NCBI GenBank assembly: GCA_001796995.1
Contig: MGOB01000062.1
Span: 5,245-14,053, forward strand
Direction: 5' to 3'
From: Chloroflexi bacterium RBG_16_68_14
GTDB taxonomy: Bacteria > Chloroflexota > Dehalococcoidia > DSTF01 > RBG-16-68-14
DNA: 8,809 bases
Below are positions 1 through 5,707 of the stretch, in pieces (position 1 is the first letter of the stretch; each line of letters opens with the position of its first letter). A program made the translations under genes and the position numbers. Under the pieces are notes generated by a model. It was not told where the DNA came from and ran no database searches. It was given only the letters and a program-made list of their open reading frames with translations.

Positions 1-117
1 AGCTACGCGAAGGCGGCCCGAGCGCTGGGCCTGACCACCAGCCAGCTCCTGCGCCTCCTCCGCGCCGACCCCCAGGTCTGGCGCGCGGTCGAGGGGGTGC
101 GGGGCAGTCCCCAGTAG
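1..117 (+). CDS. C-terminal fragment of a protein with a helix-turn-helix-like tail
   Basis: Frame 1 is open from the window edge to a TAG at 115-117 and gives 38 residues. They include AARALGLTTSQLLRLLR followed by DPQVWRAVEGVRG. The pattern of an Ala-Ala, a Leu-Gly-turn and then Thr-Ser-Gln-Leu resembles the end of a Fis-type helix-turn-helix. A similar tail is, from memory, also found on some short release-factor-like (RF-1 domain) proteins, but there is not enough sequence here to choose. Codon usage is strongly GC3-biased, like the neighbours, which supports real coding. The gene converges on the minus-strand hydrolase gene, with about 100 bp between the two stops. The start and all catalytic or binding domains lie outside the window, so no function is assigned. 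Confidence 0.6.
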   Translation, partial: SYAKAARALGLTTSQLLRLLRADPQVWRAVEGVRGSPQ

Positions 118-151
118 CCCCCTCGCAACTTGATAGCGACCTGTCTCGCAT

Positions 152-202
152 TGTAGGGGCGACCATCTGGTCGCCCAGGGCGAGCAGCCGCTCGCCCCTA
201 CA
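152..202. repeat. Palindromic repeat between convergent genes; possible bidirectional transcription stop
   Basis: An 11-bp perfect inverted repeat, TGTAGGGGCGA at 152-162 and TCGCCCCTACA at 192-202, encloses two smaller hairpins. The first pairs GGGCGACCA (157-165) with TGGTCGCCC (168-176). The second pairs GGGCGAGC (178-185) with GCTCGCCC (190-197). The inner stems use bases of the outer arms, so the element can fold as one long stem or as two adjacent hairpins. It lies between two convergent stop codons and could end transcription from both sides, though neither strand has a clear U-tract. The compact form with flush terminal arms looks like a dispersed genomic palindrome (MITE- or REP-like), but copy number cannot be judged from this window. 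Confidence 0.7.
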
Positions 203-218
203 GGCGATCAGCCGTCGG

Positions 219-932
219 CTACAGCGCGAGGAGGTGGTCCACCAGCGCCTGGGGCGCGGAGAAGAAGGGCGAGTGGCTAGTGTCCATCGAGATCACCTTC
301 TGGCAGGGCAGGTCGGTGTACATGCGCCTCTGGAGCGCCAGCGGGACCGCCCGGTCCTGGAGGCACTCGATGTAGGCGCGGGGCACCCGCCCGAAGTTCT
401 CTTCGGTGACGGAGACGGGCGTGGCCAGGGGGGCCATCGGCTCCGGCGCGAGACAGAGCTTCGCCAGGGTCACGTCCTCGTCCGGGCAGTCGCCGTAGAA
501 GGCGTCGCGGAGCGCCTCCTCTCGCACCATGCAGGAGCTCTGGTCGTCGGCGACCACCAGGTTCGGCACGACCAGCGACGTGGCGTCCTTGCCCGCCACC
601 TGCAACAGCGACTCGCCGCTGCGCAGGAGGAAGGCGGACAGGTAGACCAGCGTCTTTACTTTGTCCGGCCGGCGCTCCGCCACCTCGCTGAGGACGATGC
701 CTCCCCGGCTGTGGCCGACCAGCACCGCCGGTTCGGGCTGGGCGTCCAGGAGCCGGCAGACGTGCTCCGCCCACAGCGCCAGCGAGACCTCCGAGACGGG
801 GGTCTTGTCCTTGCCCAGGCCAGGCAGGTCCGGCGCCAGCACCGTGTGTCCCGCCTTCTCCAGCAGCGGGACCACCTTGTACCAGCACCAGCCTCCGTGC
901 CAGGCTCCGTGGACGAGGATGTACGTGCTCAT
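219..932 (-). CDS. Alpha/beta-fold hydrolase, plant-type methylesterase/EstC-like
   Basis: This 237-residue cytosolic protein has no signal peptide and matches the usual length of the small alpha/beta hydrolases that include plant methyl-salicylate esterase (SABP2), hydroxynitrile lyases and bacterial EstC. The oxyanion-hole motif HGAWHGGW is at residues 8-15. The nucleophile elbow GHSRGG is at 73-78, with Ser75 as the likely nucleophile. The acid is probably Asp193 (in LQDRAVP) and the base His220 (in TSHSPFF). A complete triad supports an active esterase or related hydrolase; the natural substrate cannot be read from the sequence. The ATG at 930-932 is preceded by TAGGAGG with a 5-nt spacer. 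The TAG in that motif is the stop codon of the upstream small membrane protein, so the two genes are translationally coupled. This is the last gene of the minus-strand block. Confidence 0.9.
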   Translation of the reverse strand: MSTYILVHGAWHGGWCWYKVVPLLEKAGHTVLAPDLPGLGKDKTPVSEVSLALWAEHVCRLLDAQPEPAVLVGHSRGGIVLSEVAERRPDKVKTLVYLSAFLLRSGESLLQVAGKDATSLVVPNLVVADDQSSCMVREEALRDAFYGDCPDEDVTLAKLCLAPEPMAPLATPVSVTEENFGRVPRAYIECLQDRAVPLALQRRMYTDLPCQKVISMDTSHSPFFSAPQALVDHLLAL

Positions 933-941
933 GAGCGCCTC

Positions 942-1235
942 CTACCCGCCTCCGGAACTTCCACGCACGGCTCGAATGGCGGCTCGGGCGGCCGAGATGA
1001 TGATAATCCCCGCGCCAAAGACGATGACCACCAGGACGAGCAGCACCAGTCGCAGCAGGACGATGAGCAGCGCCCCCACGAACAGGAGCGGCCCGAAGGG
1101 CAGCTTGGCGATCGACAGGAACGCCAGGCGCAGGGAGGTGCCGATATTTTCCAACTCGCCAGCCACCATCTGGGAGAAGTCCTTCAGGTTGACTGCGCCC
1201 AAGAGCTGGCGCCAGCCGAAGCCACGCTCCTTCAT
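942..1235 (-). CDS. Small membrane protein of unknown function
   Basis: This 97-residue protein has an amphipathic N-terminal part (residues 1-33, with NLKDFSQMVAGELENIGTSL). A very hydrophobic stretch follows from about residue 35 to 81, broken by Lys44, Pro46 and Arg62, which allows one or two membrane helices. It ends in a basic, Gly/Ser-rich tail (RAAIRAVRGSSGGG). I do not recognise a family. The ATG at 1233-1235 has a good Shine-Dalgarno GGAGG with a 6-nt spacer. The stop overlaps the ribosome-binding site of the downstream hydrolase gene. It follows the histidine kinase gene by about 70 nt. The position suggests a membrane accessory of the kinase or transporter system, but this is inference from location only. 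Confidence 0.8.
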   Translation of the reverse strand: MKERGFGWRQLLGAVNLKDFSQMVAGELENIGTSLRLAFLSIAKLPFGPLLFVGALLIVLLRLVLLVLVVIVFGAGIIIISAARAAIRAVRGSSGGG

Positions 1236-1291
1236 CGCTTGCCTCCACTGCTGGAGTTGGCAAGAGGCTACACCAGCCGAGCCCGGAATTC

Positions 1292-1306
1292 AAGGGGGTG
1301 CCCCTT
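1292..1306 (-). terminator. Short hairpin at the end of the histidine kinase gene
   Basis: AAGGGG at 1292-1297 pairs with CCCCTT at 1301-1306 across a 3-nt loop. The hairpin overlaps the kinase TAA stop. On the minus strand it is followed by GAATT, not a run of T, so it is at best a weak terminator or an mRNA-end stabiliser. The stem is only 6 bp, and read-through into the small membrane protein gene is likely. Confidence 0.25.
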
Positions 1307-2765
1307 ACGGCGCCAGCGGCAGCCGTATGATAAAGGCGATCTCGCCGTCGCGCAACGACGCCTCCAGCGTGCCGCCGTGCAGCTCGACCAGGTCCCGGGC
1401 GATGGGCAGGCCGAGGCCGGAGCCGACCGAGCCGCCGCCTGGCGCCCGGGTGCGGTCGCGCCGGTAGAAGCGCTCGAAGAAGCGGGGCAGCTCCTCCGGC
1501 GAGACATCGGGCGCGGTGTTCACCACCTCGATGCAGGCGCCGCTCGCGTCGACATAGGTGCGCAGGCGCATCTCACCGCCGTCGGGGGTGTACTTGCGGG
1601 CGTTGTCCAGCAGGTTCTCCAGGGCGCGCTCCAGCTTGCCGCCGTCGGCGCTCAGGGTGAGGCCCTCGGCCAGATCGGCGCTCAGCCGCACGTTGCGCGC
1701 GGCCAGGTCCGGCTCGATGCGCCGGACGGCGCTCTCCACCAGCCGTCGCAGGTCGATCTCGTCGCGCTGGAGGAGCGCCTGGCCCGACTCTAGCTCCGAC
1801 AGGTAAAGGAGGTCGTTGAGTCGCGCCGTGAGCCGTGACGCCTCATCGTAGATGACGCCGCCCATGCGTCGCGCCTCCGCCTCGTCCCTGGCGCCGCCGT
1901 CGCGCAGCGCCTGGGCGAAGCCGAGGATAGAGGTAAGGGGCGTCTTCAGGTCGTGGGAGACGTTGGCGATGAGGGCGCGCATCTGGCTGTGCGCCTCGCC
2001 CACCCGCCGGGCCATGGTGGAGAAGGCCTGCGCCAGCCGGCCCACTTCGTCGCGCCGGTCCACCGAGACCTGCACGTCGAAGCTGCCCTCGGCCATCCGC
2101 TGGGAGGCGACGGTGAGCCGCTGGAGCGGCCAACTGATGTACTGGGCGATGAGGACGGCCAGCGCGACGGCGATGGGCAGGGCGAGGGCGGCCGCGACGC
2201 CCAGCGCCGGTAAGAGCTCCAGCCAGGCACGGGCGACGGTCTCCTCGGGCACGGCCAGCACCAGCCAGAACGGCTCGGCGCCGCGGGGCGGGATCTGGCG
2301 GAACTGGCCCAGCCGGCCCGGCAACGCCGAGACCAAGATCAGGTCGCTGGCGGCGCCGGGCTCCCAGGAGACGTAGGGCTGCCCGCGCACCGGCTGCTCC
2401 AGCGTCTGCCGGATCTCCTCCGGCACTACCACCTCCTCGCCGGTGAGGCCGCCGGCGCTGTCCGCAGCAACGGTGCCGTCCGTCCGGTCGACGAGGAGGA
2501 TGCGCACATCGTGCTCCTCCGCCGCCACCTGCACGAACTCGGCCAGCACCGGCTCGGGGTCGCCGCGTCGCTGCAGGAAGGCGAACTCCGCGTAGATGGC
2601 CGGGGAGGTGGCGATGACGTGGTCGAGCTCCTGCTCCTCCTGCTCGCCGCGCCGCAGGAAGACGAAGATGCTGCCGGCGAGGGCCAGCGCCGCCAGCACC
2701 ACCAGCGCGAAGGCGACGATGAGCTTGGTCTGCAGGCTAAAGAGGACGCTCCCCGGCGACGCCAT
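1305..2765 (-). CDS. Membrane sensor histidine kinase (HAMP, HisKA, HATPase)
   Basis: This 486-residue sensor kinase has a first membrane helix at about residues 13-37 and an extracytoplasmic region at about 40-175. The second helix is at about 183-208 and is followed by a HAMP linker (about 209-260). The dimerisation/phosphoacceptor helix carries VSHDLKTPLTS, with His271 as the phosphorylated histidine. The ATPase domain has the N box NLLDNARKYTP (384-394), an F box RFFERFYR (428-435) and a G2 box GSGLGLPIA (448-456). The G1 position reads VVNTAPDVSPEEL instead of a D-x-G-x-G motif. An Asn there is also known in CusS-like kinases, so activity is still expected. The ATG lies 1 nt after the stop of the response regulator, which marks the two as a cognate pair. 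The sensor region is not a family I recognise, so the stimulus is unknown. Confidence 0.95.
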   Translation of the reverse strand: MASPGSVLFSLQTKLIVAFALVVLAALALAGSIFVFLRRGEQEEQELDHVIATSPAIYAEFAFLQRRGDPEPVLAEFVQVAAEEHDVRILLVDRTDGTVAADSAGGLTGEEVVVPEEIRQTLEQPVRGQPYVSWEPGAASDLILVSALPGRLGQFRQIPPRGAEPFWLVLAVPEETVARAWLELLPALGVAAALALPIAVALAVLIAQYISWPLQRLTVASQRMAEGSFDVQVSVDRRDEVGRLAQAFSTMARRVGEAHSQMRALIANVSHDLKTPLTSILGFAQALRDGGARDEAEARRMGGVIYDEASRLTARLNDLLYLSELESGQALLQRDEIDLRRLVESAVRRIEPDLAARNVRLSADLAEGLTLSADGGKLERALENLLDNARKYTPDGGEMRLRTYVDASGACIEVVNTAPDVSPEELPRFFERFYRRDRTRAPGGGSVGSGLGLPIARDLVELHGGTLEASLRDGEIAFIIRLPLAP

Positions 2766-2766
2766 G

Positions 2767-3498
2767 CTACGCCCCGGCCGCCAGACGGTAGCCAGTGCCC
2801 CACACCGTCTCGATGCGCAGCCGGCTGCCCTTCAGCTTCTCGCGCAGCCGCGCCACGTGCACGTCCACCGTGCGCAGGGCGTAAAACGAGGTCCCCCAGA
2901 CCAGGTCCAGCAACTGCTCCCGGTCCAGGACGACGTTGGGGAAGCGGGCGAAGGTGGCCAGCAGGTCGAACTCCCGGGGCGTAAGGGAGACGGCCTTCCC
3001 GTCGACGGCGGCGCTGCGCCGGGCCAGGTCCAGGTGAAGGTCGTCCACGCGCAGCTCCTCCGGCTCCGGCTGGCGGGAACCGCTGCGCGCCCGGCGGAGC
3101 ACGGCATCGACGCGCGCCACCAGCTCCTCCGGGTTGAAGGGCTTGGTCACGTAGTCATCGGCGCCGAAGCGGAGGCCCGCGATCTTGTCGATGTCGGAGC
3201 CGCGCGCCGTGAGCAGGATGATGGGCACATCGTTGCGGCGGCGGAGGGCGCGGCAGACCTGGAGGCCGTCCGGCCCGGGCATCATGATGTCCAGCACTAG
3301 CAGGTCGGGGCGGAGCTCGCTGGTCTTGCGCAGCGCCTCGTCCCCATCGAAGGCGGTCTCCACCCGGTAGCCGGCGCGCTGGAGGTACATCGAGACGAGC
3401 TCGACGATGTGCTCGTCGTCGTCGGCAACGAGAATCAGCTCAGCGTCTGACGAAGGAACCATCCCGATGTCAGTATATCGGCCAGCCGCGCTGGGCAC
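2767..3498 (-). CDS. OmpR/PhoB-family response regulator
   Basis: The 243-residue regulator has an N-terminal receiver domain with the acidic cluster DDD at 26-28, phosphoacceptor Asp70 (VLDIMMPGPDG), Thr97 (LLTARG) and Lys119 (YVTKPF). A winged-helix DNA-binding domain occupies about 145-240, with SLTPREFDLL, the recognition region TVDVHVARLREKL and the wing VWGTGYRL. It is a transcription factor activated by the downstream histidine kinase. Two starts are possible. The GTG at 3496-3498 has GAGGGGA closely upstream and lies 9 nt after the HtrA stop. The ATG at 3460-3462 gives a more usual short leader of 11 residues before ILVADDD but has no Shine-Dalgarno. It does have a TATACT box 9 nt before it. 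I list the longer form; the shorter one is nearly as likely. Confidence 0.95.
   Translation of the reverse strand: MPSAAGRYTDIGMVPSSDAELILVADDDEHIVELVSMYLQRAGYRVETAFDGDEALRKTSELRPDLLVLDIMMPGPDGLQVCRALRRRNDVPIILLTARGSDIDKIAGLRFGADDYVTKPFNPEELVARVDAVLRRARSGSRQPEPEELRVDDLHLDLARRSAAVDGKAVSLTPREFDLLATFARFPNVVLDREQLLDLVWGTSFYALRTVDVHVARLREKLKGSRLRIETVWGTGYRLAAGA
3472..3477 (-). promoter_or_regulatory. Possible internal -10 box for the two-component genes
   Basis: On the minus strand TATACT ends 9 nt before the internal ATG at 3460-3462. Five of six bases match the sigma-70 -10 consensus. The hexamer 17 bp upstream (ACGTGC) is a poor -35. If used, transcription would begin about 2-3 nt before the ATG and give a nearly leaderless mRNA that separates the regulator and kinase from HtrA. 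Confidence 0.3.
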
Positions 3499-3507
3499 GT
3501 CCCCTCG

Positions 3508-4701
3508 TCACGCTGGCCATTCCGCCAGCCTGGCCTCCAGCGATAGCTGTTGGCCGTCGCGCACGATTGCGAGCTCCACCGTATCGCCCGGCCCCTTTTG
3601 CGTGTCCAGATAACCCGCCAGGTCTTCGACGCTGGCCACGTCCTGATCGTCAGCAGCCACGATGACATCGCCGCTGCCCGGAAGGAACGAGCTTCGCGCT
3701 GCCTCCGTCTCCGAGCGGAACGCTCCCCGCAAGCCAGCCTCCTCGGCGGGGCTCCCCGGCTCTACGAAGGTCACATAGACGCCAGCCTCCACCGATAGGT
3801 CGAGGTCCTCGGCCAGGGCTGGCGTGACCTCCTGCCCGGCTATCCCTAGCCAGGGGTGGCCTACTGTCGTCCCGGCCAGCATGTCGGGCAGGGAACGCGT
3901 AGCGGCATTTACCGGCACCGCGAACGCTACACCCACATTGACGCTGTCCCCGGTGGGGTTCTCCAGCAGCGTGTTGACGCCGATGACTTCCCCCTGACAG
4001 TTGAGCAGAGGCCCGCCGGAGTTGCCGGGATTCACCGGCGCATCGGTCTGGATCATGTTGCGGATGGGTCGGGTACTGCCTCCGGGCGCGAACGTGCGGC
4101 CCAGAGCGCTAACAATCCCCTGGGTGAGCGTCCCCTCCAAGTTGAAGGGGTTGCCGATAGCGAGGACAGGTTCCCCGACTCGAATATCATCCGAATCTCC
4201 CAGGGGTGCGACCATCAGTTGCCGACCGGACACGCCAGCCCTGATGACCGCTAGGTCGTTACCTGGGTCACGCCCAACCACCTGTGCCGGCGCCACCGAG
4301 CCGTCGGCAAACTTGACCTCCAGGCTGTTGGCCCCGGCGATGACGTGATCGTTGGTAAGAATCGCGCCCTGTTCATCGATCACAATGCCGGAGCCCGCAC
4401 CTTCCGTCGGCACTTGGAATGGACTTTGGCCCCCCGCCGTGCTGGTGATAGTGACCACCGATGGCCGGAGCCGATCGTAGATGTCGGCAGCGGAAAGGCA
4501 GTCGTCCCCGGCAGCGGCGGTGGTGCTGCTCCCGCCGTTGCTCGATGAGGAAGCTGTCGGGGTGGCAGCCGCCTCCGAGCGGGCCGGAGCGGAGCTCTGC
4601 CCGCTGCCGCCAGCGAGCACCGCCAGCGTGATGCCGATAGCCAGGGCCGCGCCCGCAGCGGCGCCGACCAAGGCTGCGACAGTAAGAGTCCTTCGTTGCA
4701 C
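3508..4701 (-). CDS. Membrane-anchored HtrA/DegP-like S1C serine protease with PDZ domain
   Basis: This 397-residue protein starts with an uncleaved-looking membrane anchor (residues 7-30). A Ser/Thr/Ala/Pro-rich linker (about 31-65) leads to a trypsin-like domain (about 75-270). The catalytic triad is complete: His119 (TNDHVI), Asp149 (GNDLAV) and Ser228 (PGNSGGP). The oxyanion and strand motifs AIGNPF and GIVSALGR are also present. A single PDZ domain covers about 280-390, as in DegS and actinobacterial or Bacillus HtrA. It should degrade or refold damaged proteins on the outer face of the membrane. Cys68 and Cys235 could form a disulphide (inference). The start is GTG at 4699-4701 with GGAGG and a 6-nt spacer. 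It is followed after 9 nt by the response regulator gene, a common layout for envelope-stress modules. Confidence 0.95.
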   Translation of the reverse strand: MQRRTLTVAALVGAAAGAALAIGITLAVLAGGSGQSSAPARSEAAATPTASSSSNGGSSTTAAAGDDCLSAADIYDRLRPSVVTITSTAGGQSPFQVPTEGAGSGIVIDEQGAILTNDHVIAGANSLEVKFADGSVAPAQVVGRDPGNDLAVIRAGVSGRQLMVAPLGDSDDIRVGEPVLAIGNPFNLEGTLTQGIVSALGRTFAPGGSTRPIRNMIQTDAPVNPGNSGGPLLNCQGEVIGVNTLLENPTGDSVNVGVAFAVPVNAATRSLPDMLAGTTVGHPWLGIAGQEVTPALAEDLDLSVEAGVYVTFVEPGSPAEEAGLRGAFRSETEAARSSFLPGSGDVIVAADDQDVASVEDLAGYLDTQKGPGDTVELAIVRDGQQLSLEARLAEWPA

Positions 4702-4716
4702 AGTGTGCCTCCGTCC

Positions 4717-4923
4717 TTACTTCTGCACGCTCAGGCGTTCGGTGGCGGACGCGCCGACAATAGGGCCGTTTCTCGCCTCAGCCACGGTGGCCTCGTCGCT
4801 GGCGGCAATTAGCATGGTGCGGTCCTCGTCGGCCAACACAAGGGGTGGGTCAGCGCCCAAGCTCATCAAGGCCGCGTCTGAGGCTATCCCAGAACGCACG
4901 ATCCGGTCGCGGCGGGCCCTCAC
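4717..4923 (-). pseudogene. Decayed fragment of a second ABC ATPase (Walker B to switch region, internal deletion)
   Basis: A 68-codon open frame between the ABC ATPase and HtrA genes contains DPPLVLADE directly followed by DRTMLIAASDEATVAEAR. These match two separated parts of the neighbouring ATPase, DPPLILADE (176-184) and DRTILIATHDEAIAKEA (208-224). The 23 intervening residues are missing, which is an exact 69-nt in-frame deletion. The homologous part is 4771-4854. DNA identity is clear, for example GGCCGACGAG before and GACCGCAC after the junction. The switch-loop histidine is changed to Ser, the D-loop is gone, and no Walker A or signature motif precedes it, so it cannot be a working ATPase. 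The 5' part of the frame (4855-4923) lies inside the C-terminal coding region of the intact ATPase in another frame. Most likely it is the relic of a tandem duplicate. Confidence 0.7.
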
Positions 4924-5707
4924 TCAAAGGTTTCGTTGGCTGCTCTTCCAGCTTCGGCAAAGGTTTTGTTGGCTGCTCTTCCAGCTTCGGCTCGGAGGCA
5001 AACAGGTGACCGTCCTTCATCACTATGACGAAGTCGGCTTCTTTGGCGATGGCCTCGTCGTGGGTGGCGATCAAGATCGTGCGGTCCTCGCCTCGTAAGC
5101 TGCGGAGGAGTTGGACGATCAGCGCCCCCGTCTTCGAGTCGAGGTTTGCTGTCGCCTCGTCGGCCAGGATCAACGGCGGATCGTTCGCCAGCGCCCGCGC
5201 GATAGCGACGCGCTGCTGCTCGCCGCCCGAGAGCCTCGAGGGACGCCGATTGTGGCGGTCGGGTGGTAGTCCAACCCACCCAAGGAGAGCTGCCGCCCGT
5301 GCTTGCAGGGTGCCGCTGTTGCCTGCGCCCGCGAGTTCCATGGGGAGCATGACATTCTCGATGGCGGAGAGTTGCGGGACGAGATTGAACATCTGGAAGA
5401 CGAAGCCCACCTTCAGGCGTCGATAGGCCACTTCGCCGCTGCCACCCAACTGCGCCACGTCTATGCCATCGACGATAAGGCGACCGGAGTCGGGCTTGTC
5501 GAGCGCTCCGATCAAGTTCAGGAGGGTGCTCTTTCCGCAGCCGCTGGCCCCCTGGAGAGCGACCATCTTGCCTCTCGGGAGCCGAAAGCTCACTCCGTCC
5601 ACCGCTCTAACCGTGTCAGGGCCGCTCTTGAAGTGCTTGGTGAGCTGCTCCGCCACGGCGGTGGAGCTACCGAGGTCCGATACGAGGTCCTCTGAGCCTC
5701 TACTCAT
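4850..5707 (-). CDS. ABC transporter ATP-binding protein, MacB/LolD-like
   Basis: This 285-residue ATPase energises the permease encoded just upstream. It carries Walker A GASGCGKST (53-61), Q-loop Gln105 (FVFQMFNLVPQ), signature LSGGEQQRVAIA (159-170), Walker B LILADEATANLD (179-190) and switch His216 (ATHDEA). All catalytic elements are intact. FQMFNLVPQLSAIENVMLP is typical of the MacB/LolD/FtsE group. The ATG at 5705-5707 overlaps the permease stop by 8 nt, which shows translational coupling. Family members usually end soon after residue 235. This one has an extra tail of about 50 residues with two copies of KLEEQPTKPL encoded by a 33-bp tandem repeat, then a charged segment ending in LRRGLDELGR. 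The tail runs to the edge of the decayed ATPase fragment and may have been created by that rearrangement. Confidence 0.95.
   Translation of the reverse strand: MSRGSEDLVSDLGSSTAVAEQLTKHFKSGPDTVRAVDGVSFRLPRGKMVALQGASGCGKSTLLNLIGALDKPDSGRLIVDGIDVAQLGGSGEVAYRRLKVGFVFQMFNLVPQLSAIENVMLPMELAGAGNSGTLQARAAALLGWVGLPPDRHNRRPSRLSGGEQQRVAIARALANDPPLILADEATANLDSKTGALIVQLLRSLRGEDRTILIATHDEAIAKEADFVIVMKDGHLFASEPKLEEQPTKPLPKLEEQPTKPLSEGPPRPDRAFWDSLRRGLDELGR
4926..4991 (-). repeat. Two tandem 33-bp units in the ABC ATPase C-terminal tail
   Basis: Units at 4926-4958 and 4959-4991 differ at a single base (c versus t) and encode two 11-residue copies of KLEEQPTKPL plus Ser or Pro. Near identity points to a recent in-frame duplication. 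The units are hydrophilic and Pro-containing, so they probably form an extended linker. Confidence 0.9.

Noticed and set aside
277..1293. A 338-codon minus-strand frame overlapping the hydrolase and small membrane protein
   Set aside because: It is a shifted frame of genes with clear motifs and ribosome sites; the product is low-complexity Arg/Gly/Pro/Ala.
234..1793. A 519-codon open frame on the + strand antisense to the hydrolase, small membrane protein and kinase
   Set aside because: It crosses three well-supported minus-strand genes and their intergenic gaps, has the Arg/Gln/His/Gly-rich composition typical of antisense frames in GC-rich DNA, and shows no motif.
4481..5098. A 205-codon + strand frame across the HtrA start, remnant and ABC ATPase tail
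   Set aside because: It is antisense to the HtrA N-terminus and ATPase C-terminus; its repeated segment only mirrors the 33-bp tandem repeat of the ATPase.
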